A DNA stretch of 64,000 nucleotides. Source: Henricia sp. BOLD:AAB3569 (lineage: Eukaryota; Echinodermata; Asteroidea; Spinulosida; Echinasteridae). The notes beneath the pieces are model-generated. The model was given only the letters and a program-made list of their open reading frames with translations. It was not told where the DNA came from and did no database searches. Location of the stretch: the NCBI GenBank assembly GCA_037783545.1, contig JBBELK010000992.1, positions 496,001-560,000 of the forward strand. The letters are read 5' to 3'. The translations under genes were made by a program, and so were the position numbers. Positions 31,671-43,439 of the stretch are shown here, piece after piece (positions within the stretch are counted from its first letter, which is position 1; every line of letters begins with the position of its first letter).

Positions 31671-32884
31671 TTGGTTGAATGGTTTATTGATCTCTACGAC
31701 CCCAAGTGGAGTATGAGAGCCAGTACAGGTTACAAAGTAATTAATATATAGGTTATGTAGGTTAAGAAAATAAAGTACAAGTTAGCTTTATATAATACAT
31801 TATCAATATGTAAGAATTAGTATAACCAAATGACTTACGGAAATTTAGACAGTATGATCTTAATAAATTTAGCTAGATTAAACAATTGAAGGGAACCTTT
31901 TACATTAAACAATAACTCAAATTTAACAGTGTTTGGGTTAGTCTAGTAAAACGTCTTTATATAAGTGCGTCTGTCTTCGTGAAGTGCATTACAAACAAGA
32001 GTATAGTGGAATTCATCACAATTGGCTTCAATATTACATAACGGGCATACTACAGGTGATTGGGTTGGTAAGTAGCGGACTTCAGATGATGGGAGGTGGT
32101 GGTTTCCACAACGGAAGCGAGCTAATGCTGATCTACTAGAATGATTTAATTTGACAAGGTACTTCTCAGAATCTAAGTTAGTTTTAATAAGTTTATAAAA
32201 GGTACACAGTCTGTTATTTGAAATGTCACATTCCAAGTGCTGTTTAGCAATATCCTACAGTCTACGATCAAAATGGTTTGGTTGAATGGTTTATTGATCT
32301 CTACGACCCCAAGTGGAGTATGAGAGCCAGTACAGGTTACAAAGTAATTAATATATAGGTTATGTAGGTTAAGAAAATAAAGTACAAGTTAGCTTTATAT
32401 AATACATTATCAATATGTAAGAATTAGTATAACCAAATGACTTACGGAAATTTAGACAGTATATATGATCTTAATAAATTTAGCTAGATTAAACAATTGA
32501 AGGGAACCTTTTACATTAAACAATAACTCCAATTTAACAGTGTTTGGGTTAGTCCAGTAAAACGTCTTTATATAAGTGCGTCTGTCTTCGTGAAGTGCAT
32601 TACAAACAAGAGTATAGTGGAATTCATCACAATTGGCTTCAATATTACATAACGGGCATACTACAGGTGATTGGGTTGGTAAGTAGCGGACTTCAGATGA
32701 TGGGAGGTGGTGGTTTCCACAACGAAAGCGAGCTAATGCTGATCTACTAGAATGATTTAATTTGACAAGGTACTTCTCAGAATCTAAGTTAGTTTTAATA
32801 AGTTTATAAAAGGTACACAGTCTGTTATTTGAAATGTCACATTCCAAGTGCTGTTTAGCAATATCCTACAGTCTACGATCAAAA
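31671..32884 (-). repeat. Tandem duplication (607 bp) of a LINE 3' end
   Basis: 31671-32277 and 32278-32884 are nearly identical and both encode, on minus, the C-terminal LINE peptide starting MECDISNNRLCTFYKLIKTN with CPLCNIEANCDEFHYTLVC (zinc-like). The 3' tail is made of AACCATTC-type repeats (TTGGTTGAATGGTT on plus). Confidence 0.9.
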
Positions 32885-33965
32885 TCTTTAGAGAGTCTAT
32901 TTTTAGAAAAAACACTTATTTCAGTTTGATTCCATAAAACAGAAAATCCAGTATCATCTAACATTGATTTTACACACCCGATCCATTTAGGTCAAAAAGT
33001 GCTCTCATAAGACGATACACAGTGTTATAGAAAGACTATTTGGACGGGTAGTTAAATGAAGCCAAAAATTAAACATACGTAAATACAAAGTATATTTAAG
33101 TTCTATTCTACCCAATTCACCATAAGCAATACAATTAGCAGTCCGATAGTTGACCCGTAATAAGCTTTTCAAAAACTTTTTATGAAAATTCTCAATTTGG
33201 GCAATATTAGAAAATCCCAAAATTTCACATCCATACAAAAGGACAGGAGAAACAATTTGGTCAAATAGTTGACACTGGATATCGATAGGTAAATCTAGTT
33301 TGGTAGCTTTAGTCTTTAGGCTAAACAACGCTCTTCTGGCTTGATCGACCTGCTTGTTGATGGCTTTATTAAACAAGCCGTTATAGTTCAACTGTATACC
33401 CAAGTAAATATAATCATGAACTACTTCTAGCTTATCCTCTCCAAATACAAAATCTGGGAAAGATCGACTTTACCTTTTGAAAAAATTACAATCTTTGTTT
33501 TACTTGGGTTAACACTTAGATGCCAAAGTTTACAATAATCGTATACAGCATTTAAAGCACATTGTAATTCATGGGGAGATTCTGAAAGTACAACAGTATC
33601 ATCTGCATAGAGTAAGGTGTACAATTTCAAAAATACTTCTACATCATCATCGCTCAGAAGATTACTAATGTCACTAGCTACAGTGGAAAGACCATTATAA
33701 CATTTGCTACTAAACTTTTCAAAGTCATTTAAATATATACTAAAGGTTTTCACCTTGTCTAACACCTAGCTCACAGGGAAACCCTATTGAGACTTTGTTA
33801 CCAACTTTCACACAGGATTTTGCATGAGCATACATGTTGTAAACCACAGTAATTACCTTCCCATTGATAACAGTGGAGATAAGCTTAGACCACAGTGAGG
33901 GTCTATGTACCAGGTCAAAAGCCTTTTGATAATCAATAAATGCACAATAAACTCTTTAGTCCATG
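32278..33965 (-). pseudogene. LINE-B, downstream half: RT palm to C-terminus
   Basis: Minus strand, broken frames. Near 33950: YCAFIDYQKAFDLV (RT motif A). Near 33780: CELGVRQG (motif B). Near 33610: LLYADDTVVL (motif C). Near 33500: NPSKTKIVIFSKGK. 33005-33403 gives the thumb (GIQLNYNGLFNKAINKQVDQ, SPVLLYGCEILGF). Then comes the Cys/His C-terminus. It is APE-type but the clade is not assigned. It continues at 37108-38120; the two halves are separated by the RTE-like insertion. Confidence 0.85.
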
Positions 33966-33978
33966 GGCTACCAGAAGC

Positions 33979-34002
33979 CCCCCCCCCCCCCCCCCCCCCC
34001 CC
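33979..34002. repeat. Poly-C tract
   Basis: Run of about 24 C at the left side of the insertion that splits LINE-B. Confidence 0.95.
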
Positions 34003-34445
34003 TTGGGATTTTTCAAGACAACTTTTTTTGGGAACCTTGACCATAGAGCTATTCAAATCAGGTTGTTTGCAAATTCCCTACTGGTGGGTGTGGCCGTGGG
34101 GGCGTATTTTCAAAATGGCCGCCAAAATCCCTGTTTTTGACCATGCCACGTGGGAGGACGGGTTTTTCTTTTGGTACCACCGCTAAAAATGCATTGTAGA
34201 AATGGTGTCCCCCTCTTAAATGCTCAAAACCCCCTTAAAGAAATATTTTTAAAAATGGCTAACTATAACAGAACTCTGGAGGGCACTGTTGACACAATTA
34301 AATGACATCTTCCATTGCTATTGTGTGAGGTAAGTTGAAGTACAAATCCTGGTCTGCTTTTTCCAAGTTACAGTACGTCCAATTTAGATTGAAAAGACTT
34401 GAACTATATTACTTAAGATAGACAAGCGGTAATAACAACAAGACG
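34003..34445. other. Unassigned sequence between poly-C and the RTE-like LINE
   Basis: About 440 bp, no coding frame supported. It contains AAAATGGCCGCCAAAATCCC. It may be 5' UTR of the RTE-like element or a separate insertion. Confidence 0.35.
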
Positions 34446-37107
34446 ATATACTACGGGTCCAGAAGTCCACCTCGATGAGGTTGTAGCGAGCAACAACAAA
34501 AGAGACACACTACCCGCCGCCTGGAAAGCTACTAACTAAGAGATTATATCGCGTTCAGTATGTTACAGCAACAGCAAGTCAGCAGTGAGCTGCCCACTCC
34601 TGCACACACTAATGTGGCTAAGCATAAAGCGAGGCGACATTTGAGCAACACGGGTCATGACGGTAAGACCGTCGGAGCCCACACTACACAGCACTGCGAA
34701 ACCACTGCCAGAACCCCCAGTCGTAAGACTCTAAGCGGTTTCAAGATTATGCGCAACGTTCACCGGCTTTTGGTCGGCAACATCAACGTAACGACGGCAT
34801 CATGTGCGAGCAAGCTGGTTCAATGTGCGGTGAGTGTGAGACAACTGTCCCAGTCATTATGCTTCTTCTCGGAGGTGCGGATGGCGGGGGCGGGAGTCAT
34901 TGAGGAGTGGCCGATAGGGTCGCTCTTGGAGGGCTGGAGGTTTGTATTTTCAGGCTTAGCCAGAAAGAAGGCGGCCGGAGTCGGGATATTGCTTTCTCCA
35001 GAAGCGAGTCTAGTTGACTACGAGATTATTGAGCCGGGCCGAATACTCTTTGCCCGAAGGAGTCAAACTAGCTGCTTGGTCGGTCTATGCGCCTACCAAC
35101 ATGCAGGCCGACGCGTCGAAAGCCAGTTGGTTTAACAAGCTTCGATGCTCCATGGCGGACAAGCAGAAGCCACGCACAGTAATCAAATCCCTTCTCGATG
35201 ATCCGATCGTCCGCCAGCTGTACGCCGAGGCAATAGAGCAACACCTTCCGAGCTTGGACTCTTCGGACGACGAGCTCGATGCCGAGGCGTTGGAGTGCCG
35301 GCTAGTACGCACAGCAATAACAACAGCGAGCGAGTCGGCGCTACCAAAACAGCTGGTGGATCTGGAGGAGAGTGACTGGGTGACGGATGAGTACAGGGGC
35401 ATAGTGGAGAGGCTAGGTGAGACCAGGGGTGCTCGCGGGCGTAAAAGGTTAGGCCAGCAGGTGAAAAAGTTAAGGTTAAAACTCAAGTCCGAGTTTCATC
35501 GCCTGAGAGCCGAGAAGATCAACCGGGCTGCTGAAATGCGCCAGGTTGAGGAGGAATACCGATTAGCCCGCGAGGAGCGTCTCCTATGCACTACCGACCG
35601 CCAATTCTGCCCAGTCGAGTCGCTGCACCAACATTTCAGCGAGTACTTCAAGGCGCGCCCCCGGCCGCCGGTGAGCGCACTCGACGGGCCCGAGTACCAG
35701 AAGGCCCTGCCCGAGGTCGATGTGGCGATTGACGATAGTGAGCCCACCCTGGAGGAGACGAGCAAGGCTCTGCAGAAGCTGAAGAATGGGAGGTGCTTGG
35801 GGGTTGATGGTATAGCAGGAGAACACCTCAAGTACGTGGACACTCCACGGCTGGCAGAGTACGTGCACGCTCTAATCCGACGGGTGTGGGTGAACGGGGA
35901 GTGTCCAAATGCCTGGACTAAGTCGCGATTGAAATCGCTGTTTAAGAACAAGGGCTCCATGACTGATGCTAAGAACTACCGAGGCCTAATGATCAATAGC
36001 ACGGTCAACAAGGTCTTGGTGATGGTCATGTTAGCCCGGCTGACACCGCACTATGAACAGGCGATACTCCCAAGTCAATACGGGTTCCGAAGCAACAAGT
36101 CAACGACGGATGGCGTTTTTCTCGCTCGTCAAATCTCGAGGAAAACCGCCGATGACGTCTGGGGGTGCTTCGTGGACGTCAAAGCTGCATACGACTGGGT
36201 GGACAGGGCAACACTCTGGAATTACTCCGGAGGCGACTGGGCTGGGCGATTCGGGTGGCAAGTTGGTCGATATATTTGAACAACTATACAAGACCACTAC
36301 AGCCGAGTTGGTCGGGCACAAGGACCCGGTACAGATCGAAGTTGGCTTACGGCAAGGGGCGGCGGAGAGCTGCATGCTGTTTAACTACTGGCTAGATACA
36401 GTAATCCGCTGCGCGCTCCGTGACATTGAGCAGCAATACCCCAATGCCGGCATAAAACACAATTATGCGGTCAACAACGAATGTACCAACCGAATGCACA
36501 ACGCGCTGATTTCCCATCACGCGGCACGGCGGTATCGAAGTTGATCATGTACGCTGATGACATTCTGGTGGTGGCGAGGTCCAAGGTGGAGTTGGAAGGG
36601 ATGATAAAAATCGTCGTAGAGAACTTCGCAAACTTTGGACTTCGATCGAGTGGCCGAGTCAAAAACGGTCACGATATGACGTGGAACACACCGCTGGATG
36701 TCAAACAAGCGACAACACTGATCAACGTGAACGGCGCTGACCTTGACAACGTGCGCCAGTTCCGATACCTGGGTCATGTGCTCACCGACAAGCCGAAAGA
36801 CCCGAAATACCTCCAGCACCAGATTGGTGCGGCCTATAGGAAGTGGAATGAGTGCAAGGGTGTCATAACAGATAAAGAGATACAGCTCAGGGTACGAGTG
36901 AGGATGGCAGAGTCACTCATACGGTCAAGATTGACGTATGCAGTGCAAACCGAGCGATTGAGCGCCGCCCAGCGTAGCAAATTCGACTCGGTGTGGGCGC
37001 GGATGTGCAGGCAGATGATTAGAGGTGGCTTCCAGCGAAGAGGGGCTAGAGCCAAACCCCCGGATGCTGACCCGTCTCGCCAGTACGCCTACCGATATTC
37101 AAATGCC
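34446..37107 (+). mobile_element. RTE-like LINE inserted into LINE-B
   Basis: Plus-strand element, GC-richer than its surroundings, opposite to and inside LINE-B. It splits LINE-B reverse transcriptase between DHIFVLH and YCAFIDYQ. Exact ends and target duplication were not resolved. Confidence 0.82.
34560..37107 (+). pseudogene. RTE-like APE-RT protein, internally deleted and frameshifted
   Basis: 34560-35090: a leader and the first part of an endonuclease (LLVGNINVTTASCASKLVQC, GVGILLSPEASLVDYEI). A shift near 35055 moves to WSVYAPTN, immediately followed by residues that belong after the endonuclease, so the catalytic GD-N and S-D-H part is deleted. 35160-36279: connector and RT (NGRCLGVDGIAGEHLKYV, DAKNYRGLMINSTVNKVLVM, SQYGFRSNKSTTDGVFL, FVDVKAAYDWVDR). 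The motif B region in the next frame is GLRQGAAESCMLFNYWLDTV, unusual against the typical GVRQG-C-LSP-LFN. 36481-37107: LIMYADDILVVARSK and thumb (VRQFRYLGHVLTD). RTE assignment rests on the NYRG-I.L and QYGFR patterns; moderate. Confidence 0.8.
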
Positions 37108-38120
37108 GACATGCAACACAAAGATGTGGTCAATAGTACTTAATCCTTCCCGGAAACCAGCTTGTTCATCCCCTAGGATGCCACAGCCTTCAATAAACCA
37201 TGTAAGCCTAGTGTTAATAATACTAGTGAATAATTTACCTAAACAGCTAAGTAAAGTGATTCCCCTGTAGTTGTCAGGGTCAACACTAGACCCTTTATTC
37301 TTGTAGATAGGTTTTATAATCCCAGTACACCAGTCGCTAGGGACTATTCTGGTTTGCAAAACAATATTAAATAATTTAACAATTAATGACACAACACTTT
37401 CAGGGCAGTTTTTTAGGTGTTCATTTAAGACAGCGTCAATTCCTGCTGCTTTATTATTCTTAAGTTTTTTAATAGCTGAAACAACTTCTTCCGTAGTAAA
37501 TGATTCATTAATAAACTCATTTGTAGAATGAGTAATATTTCTCGGATCGAAATTATTAGAGTCAGAAGTGTTGTTACTGGAGCTTAACTGTTTGAAATGC
37601 CGGTAGAAGGATGATAGAGATATGTTGTCAGCAGAATTATTTTTAGTATTAGTAGCTTCATTAAGGATGTTCCAGTACTCTTTAGGATTAGTGCTTCTAT
37701 TATAAGATTGTTTAATTGTTTGTGTAACTGCTTAGAGTATTGCTGCTGTTTTGATTTAATAAATTTCTCAAATTGTTTAGCATTAGATTTAATTTCTGAA
37801 CGTGCCTCGGGTGCATCTAACCTTTTTAGACTGTTTTTAACACGCAGATAAGTGGCTCGTTCGGATCTACATTCTTGATCAAACCAAGGTTTGTTTAGCT
37901 TCTTATTAACTGGTTTAGGTTTATTGTTACTTGCGGTATTTTTACACATTCCGATAGATTTGGAAGGATCGAGGCATAATGTTACTAATTGTTTAGTAAA
38001 GTTATCAATATTAGTCTGCGACGTTAGATCAAGGTTTAAATTATTCAATTGTGAATGAAGGTCATTAATGTCATCCTCGTTAAACTTTATCTTATATTCA
38101 CCGGCAAGTTGCTGTTTCCA
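37108..38120 (-). pseudogene. LINE-B, upstream half: pre-RT and RT fingers
   Basis: Minus strand. 37584-38120: LNKPWFDQECRSERATYLRV (the conserved W-F/W-x-x-E-C region between EN and RT). 37108-37392: DNYRGITLLSCLGKLFTSII and DEQAGFREGLSTIDHIFVLH (RT motifs 1-2). Reading continues, after the 3.1-kb interruption, at YCAFIDYQKAF near 33955. The endonuclease is lost by 5' truncation near 38120. Confidence 0.85.
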
Positions 38121-38483
38121 CAGATTTTAAATTTAAAACAAAAATCTATTTCACTCTGTTTCACCCATGGTTTCACTGAGGTTTTTAACATTTCTTTAAG
38201 TAAAATTTCCAGGTACAATTTGCTACACTTTGCTGTGATCTTTGTGTGATTTCCTAAAACCGGAACGAACTCTGTACTCAGACGTCATTAATTTTCCTTC
38301 AAACGACTTATTAAACATGAATAAGTGTAAATCTAATAAAACAAATTGGAGGGGCAAATACAAAGATTTTACTGGGAAAAAATTAGAATTCTCCGGAGTT
38401 GCCTCATCTAGGTTTCGTGCAGGAGGGCTATGTGATTACGTCCGACTTATCTACCCTGCCGACAACGTTAAGTTTATTTTGTG

Positions 38484-38680
38484 GGGTGTTATGGCCAAGC
38501 GGTCGAACTTAAGTTCCTGTGCTAGTACTAGAATGTAGGTTCGAATCCGGGCCGCGACGGGTAGTGGCACCTGCGCCCTTGAGCAAGGCACTCAACCACA
38601 CTTGCTCCCATTCCTGTAATTGGCGGTTCTCCGCTGTTGGATATGGTGAATAAATAAATAATAAATAAATAAAATATTTT
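38484..38680 (+). mobile_element. tRNA-derived SINE with V/Deu-like core
   Basis: Head with A box ATGGCCAAGCGGTCGAAC and perfect B box GGTTCGAATCC (38538-38548). It is followed by GACGGGTAGTGGCACCTGCG and CCCTTGAGCAAGGCACTCAACC, the hallmark of the conserved central domain of V/Deu-type SINEs. The tail is an AATAAATAAAT repeat. Nearly complete. Confidence 0.85.
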
Positions 38681-39189
38681 CCTAATTCATCCCGATTTCG
38701 TGGAATTCGTTTCGTAATATATAGCACTTTGGTTTTTACGTTCGTTTCTGATCTGGTTGATAATATATTTGTTTCAATCGTTACAGTTACAACATTTGTC
38801 CAGGACAGTTTTATGAATGGGCTTCTAGTAGAAATAGGCCTAACCCCCCTTTTAACAGCTTTTTACCAATCATCTGTTCTGCCTCTAAAGCCCAGTGTTG
38901 TTTAGTTTTATAATCCGGTCAATATTTCCTATATGTCATCGCACATTTAAAAGGACACATTTTTCAGATTATTAAAGTTAAGTTTAAGTAACGTCGACTG
39001 CACTTGTCACCTTTTTTTTCTAAATATTTGGATTTGTCTATAGTAGATCTATGATATTATGGCAAAATAAGAGCCTAATAAGCCCGAACAAAATACCGTT
39101 CTGAATTTTTCTGGTACACAAATAATGCACACTCCTGTCTCTATTAGGGGAGTATGCTTTTTAAAAGTATGATTAAGTGATTATTTTTA
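38681..39189. other. No recognised feature
   Basis: AT-rich spacer between two SINEs; nothing supported. Confidence 0.4.
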
Positions 39190-39425
39190 GGGTTTATGAC
39201 CCAGGGACCGCCGGGGTGAATGAATTCGATACACATGTGGATAAACGTCCATATGAGTTTCGGAAATCTGGATGCAGTAAAAGGCAACTTGGCTCCACCG
39301 GGATTTGAACCGCGGACCTTTTGCTTAACGTGCAGACGACCTACTAATTGAGCTATGAAGCCAACTGGTGGTCTTAATTCACGGTTGTGCAGTTGTTCCT
39401 CACTGATAGGGATTGAGGCAAACAC
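39190..39425 (-). mobile_element. tRNA-SINE, same family as 17473-17785, complete
   Basis: On the minus strand: a leader with AGTGAGGAACAACTGCAC, then a tRNA-like unit (39293-39364) with a 7-bp acceptor stem GGCTTCA/TGGAGCC, A box TAGCTCAATTAGTAGG, anticodon loop ACGTTAA (GTT, Asn-like) and B box GGTTCAAATCC, then a body ending CCGGCGGTCCCTGGGTCATA. The D and anticodon stems are weakened, so it is a SINE head rather than a tRNA gene. Confidence 0.75.
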
Positions 39426-39904
39426 ATTGTCCGTCCACGGACGACAAAGCTATCTTGCGCGTTGCACTCATTAGCCTTTTAGAAGTAAGGCGGAACAGAA
39501 GGAGAGGGCGCAATTTCATTTGGGTATTAATTTTTTATCAATTGTATTTCTTTCCAAAAACTTGATTTACATGTTGTAATTATAATACATATAGACAGAA
39601 TTATCAATAAAATTAATAAGTGTAAAGTGAAAAACTGAGTTATTTTGCATTTTAGTCGATTTTATACCCACTGCAAAGTGCGCCCTCCTATTGTGTCCGC
39701 CATACTTCAAAAATGCTAATTGGCTCGCCCGTACGTACCGTCTGGGCCTTGCCGCTTGTCGGCCTGCGTTGCTCGTACATGTACGGTCGGGTTAGACCTG
39801 TGAACGGGTCTACGCCGCGCCGGGTCGGGTGTGATGATTGGGCGGCCAGTGAAGACGAAGCATTTCGTTCCAAGTTGTTAAACCATTCTTGTGACGTCAC
39901 ACTA

Positions 39905-42005
39905 TTGTTCAAACTATATATTTTTATTGTATTTATTTATTCCATTTATTTACCCAGGGTGTGCCCAAACAGTTTACAAAAACTGGTTTCCATTTGGGCC
40001 CTGCAAACACACAGAACAAATATACTAAATTGAACAACTTCATAATTACTAACAAACTGGAATAAGATACATTTGTACAACTTCAACATCGAAAAACTAA
40101 TGGTTACAGAAGAACAACATCACAAGTAATTATTATACATGCACGTGACACTAAAATTTACGCTAAAGGGCGAAAAACCCGCAAAAACTCTTTTTAAGAG
40201 GGAACAAAAAAATTGAAAATTCCCCTCCGGCTCCAAAATTAAAGTTTGATTTTATGGCAACCAAGTCATACGACTCCGTAAATTAGCATTTCTCACTTGA
40301 AGTTGATCATGTAAATATTATGTGTATGTTTGGCGAAGTGCCGATTTGAATGAGCTCAAAGAAGACATAGTTCTAAGGTGTGCACTAGGCTGTTCCAAAT
40401 TGCGGCGCCAGTTACAGCAAAACTCGAGGCGTAAGACCCCTTTCGTGCAAAGGGAATTTTCAGTGTCTTTTCGGCAGATTGACGAGTTTCTCGAGTTTGT
40501 ACGTAAGGTGTAAATATACTTGCCATATACTGCAGGGCCAAGGAATTGATGCTTTTAAAGACAAATATAGCTTTCTTGTATTAACTCTCTCTGCATAGGC
40601 AAGCCAGTCGAGCTTTTTAAACATGTCAGCTGATGGCGTTAGGAAATCGCATTTCAGTATTATTCTGGCTGCACGTTTGAGGCATTTGTTCAAGACAGTG
40701 TTATGAGATGCGTAACGGTCACCCCATACTGTGCAACAATAATCTAGACTATAGGCATGACTAAGCTTAACATAAGGGTGTTCATGTGCTGTTGAGTTAC
40801 ACATTTGCGAATTATTTTTAACATAGCTAATTTCAAGAAAACTGTCTTCTTTACATATTCGACATGTTGGTTCCAACTTAAGGTTTCGTCAATAATAACA
40901 CCCAAGCATTTAAACGATTTAACGTTATGCACTTGATCATTATTAATGTGTACTCTGAGCTCATGCGCGCTTATTTTTTTCTTTGAGCCAATTAGCATAC
41001 ATTTAGTTTTACTGGCATTAATTTTGATTTTATTTTTAACGGACCACAGATGAATCATGTATATAATGACTTGTTAAGGCTAGTTTCAATTTCGACAATG
41101 CTTTCGGAACTGCAAGTTAGTGTAGAGTCATCGGCATACATATATAACTTATCGGATACATAAAGAGGCAGGTCATATGTATATATAAGAAACAATAATG
41201 CATGGGCCCAGAATTGATCCTTGTGGTACACCGACACTTATAGGGAAGGATTTTGATATATGTTTACTAATATTAACGGTTTGACTGCGATCATCACTGA
41301 GATAGGACTTAAACCAGTTTATTACCGAAATCGACATGTTCAGCTTTTCTAATTTTTCTAAAAGAATGTTATGGTCAACGCAGTCAAATGCCTTACTGAA
41401 ATCTAGGAAAACTGTTCCGGTCATTCTCCCGTGATCCATAGCTTGAAGACACTCGTTTGTTAAATCGTTTAGTGTACTTTCTGTTGAGTGCAAAGGCCGA
41501 AATCCAGATTGTAATTATAATTACGTGCGTTGCACTTATCGCCTCCTTTATGAATAGGTGTAACTGAAGCGTGTTTCCATGCCTTGGGATACTGTTCATT
41601 TATTATGGAGAGGTTAAATATATGCGTTAAAGACTTAGTAATAAAAGGTGCAGCAATTTTAATCATATTAACGCTAATACCATCTGGGCCTGTTGCTTTC
41701 CCAACCGACAAAGATGCAATTTGCTTTTTGACAAACTCTTCTGGGCTAGTACTTACTATAGGGAGACAACAATGTTCGTAATCTGGTAAAGAAACAAGAG
41801 AATGGTCGTGAGAATCATCGGCCTCATTTAAACTTGTGTGATTCTCAGCGGCCATACGTACACCAATTGTTGAAAAATATTCATTGAAATTATTTGCGAT
41901 GTCGGTAGGGTCATCAACATATTCTCTGTTTGAGGAGATGATTGAACTCGGGACACATTTTTTTTTATTGGCAAGGACTTCTTTAAGTTTCTTCCACAAG
42001 AAGAG
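39905..42005 (-). mobile_element. 5'-truncated CR1/Daphne-like LINE
   Basis: The 3' end on plus begins ATTTATTTATTCCATTTATT and the coding part extends to about 42005, where it stops abruptly within the region before the RT. A fragment of the same family's 3' end is at 30260-30420. Confidence 0.82.
40356..42005 (-). pseudogene. CR1-like reverse transcriptase, several breaks
   Basis: Minus strand, in order: 41469-41999 (WKKLKEVLANKKKCVPSSII, ATGPDGISVNMIK, AWKHASVTPIHKGGDKCNAR-NY), an internal deletion of roughly 80 residues at AATTATAATTACAA near 41515, 41173-41493 (HSTESTLNDL, FLDFSKAFDCVDHNILLEKL, VGVPQGSILGP), 41055-41237 (LYMYADDSTLTC), 40744-41058 (NASKTKCMLIGSKKK, FKCLGVIIDETLSWNQHV) and 40460-40876 (YSLDYCCTVWGD, AARIILKCD). 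The motifs FLDFSKAFDCVDH and YADD-S-T are those of the CR1/L2 group. Non-functional. Confidence 0.85.
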
Positions 42006-42679
42006 TTATTATTTTCACGAATCGACAGTTTACTGTAGATTCGTAACAAAACTGTAGATTCGTAATTTTTTTCGTTTTACGAATCTACAGTTTTGTTACA
42101 GTTTTGTTACAGTTTTGTTTCCAAGAGGTGCAGTTTCACTGTATAAAGCCCGAGACAAATCCGCCTTTGTTGTTTCCAAACTCCAAAATGACTCAAGAAA
42201 TGTCAAAATCTTCTGCTGCATCAGACATATGGCGATATAGGTAATTGTTGTTAGCAGCACACCACGAACGAAACGACTGCGGCGCCAGAATGCACCGTGT
42301 TCAAGTTCACATGAGTGATTCTATTCTTACATACACCAAACAGAACGCTGTGCATTGTATTCAACAAAAAAAAGCCCACTGCTTACGTAATTCTTTTGGG
42401 TGGCTTGTTGGCGCGTTTCTTTGTTCTGGATGGTGGAACGGTTTAAGTCGGAGAATAGCCTCGAAAGTGTAGATTCGTGAAAGAATAGGCTCGACTTCGC
42501 GAATTTTGAATTATCAAGACATGTCAGAGATAACGTTTCGAATAGTAAGTTTAGGGATTTGTAAAGAGTGCATCATTTTGTTTGCAGCCGGCGGCCGGTT
42601 GCACTGATCTGCAATAGTGTATGTGCAAATGAAGTACACATCTGTGCATGCATACCCCTCTACAAACTACAATATACCC
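42006..42679. other. Short imperfect repeats, no gene
   Basis: 42010-42120 contains ACGAATC(G/T)ACAGTTTACTGTAG in both orientations and TACAGTTTTGT three times; otherwise nothing supported. Confidence 0.45.
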
Positions 42680-43205
42680 AGCACGATATGTGGCAAAGGG
42701 CCCCCCCCCCCCCCCCCCCACCACCCCCTAAAGCCTGCCGCACACGTGAGGTCGTTTGCTGAGCAAACGGTCATTCGTGGCCGTTTGCTCAGCACTTGGC
42801 TCACGTGTGCGGTGGCTATTTTGCTGCGTTTTTTGCCTTGCGAGGCTGTGAGCCAAAAATGTAACGTGTTTGATATCACGTGAATATGGGGATGGTTTTT
42901 AATTGGCCAGCTACATTTATTTTAGCTCAGCACTTGGCTCATCAACCCCGCACACGTGAGATTTTGGCCACGCGAGGCAAAAAATATCAAACACGTTACA
43001 TTTTTGGCTCACAGCCTCGCGAGGCAAAAAACGCAGCAAAATAGCCACCGCACACACAAACGACCTCACGTGTGCGGCGGGCTTCAACACACTCTTCCCT
43101 TTTGTTAACGCACCAACCCCCACCCCCCTCCCCCTAATTCCTTGGATATTTGAGACACAGGGGAACAATGGTAGGGGAGAGTCCGTTTGCCACATATCGT
43201 GCTGC
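42680..43205. mobile_element. ~525-bp TIR element with CACGTG-containing arms
   Basis: The outer ends CAGCACGATATGTGGCAAA (42678) and TTTGCCACATATCGTGCTG (43187-43205) pair. Long inner arms, 42731-42880 (GCCGCACACGTGAGGTCGTT and CGAGGCTGTGAGCCAAAAAT) and 42940-43085, are mirror images. A poly-C tract (42702-42719) sits inside the left end. Confidence 0.75.
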
Positions 43206-43439
43206 ATATGTGGTTCGAGGGCAAGTAGTGATAACTACTGGTCCAAAGATTTTGGAAGATTGAGACAATCGCCACAGGTGTAACTGATATGGGTAGTCCC
43301 AAACATCCAATGCACCGAGGGAGCCGTGTAGTTTTCACTTTCCCAAAACAACTATGATTTACTTATTTTGCTATAGGCTACCTCTAACTGGAACATTTTT
43401 AAATGTTTACAATAAAAACAGAAATCAACTAGAGCTTGG

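Noticed and set aside
34560-35135. Separate gene upstream of the RTE-like RT
   Set aside because: Its end is the first part of an APE endonuclease that continues in the next frame; it is one damaged LINE ORF.
35085-35960. Minus-strand frames opposite the RTE-like ORF
   Set aside because: Antisense shadows in GC-rich coding sequence; no domains.
39293-39364. Functional tRNA-Asn gene
   Set aside because: D and anticodon stems are weakened and the same unit is part of a SINE seen twice.
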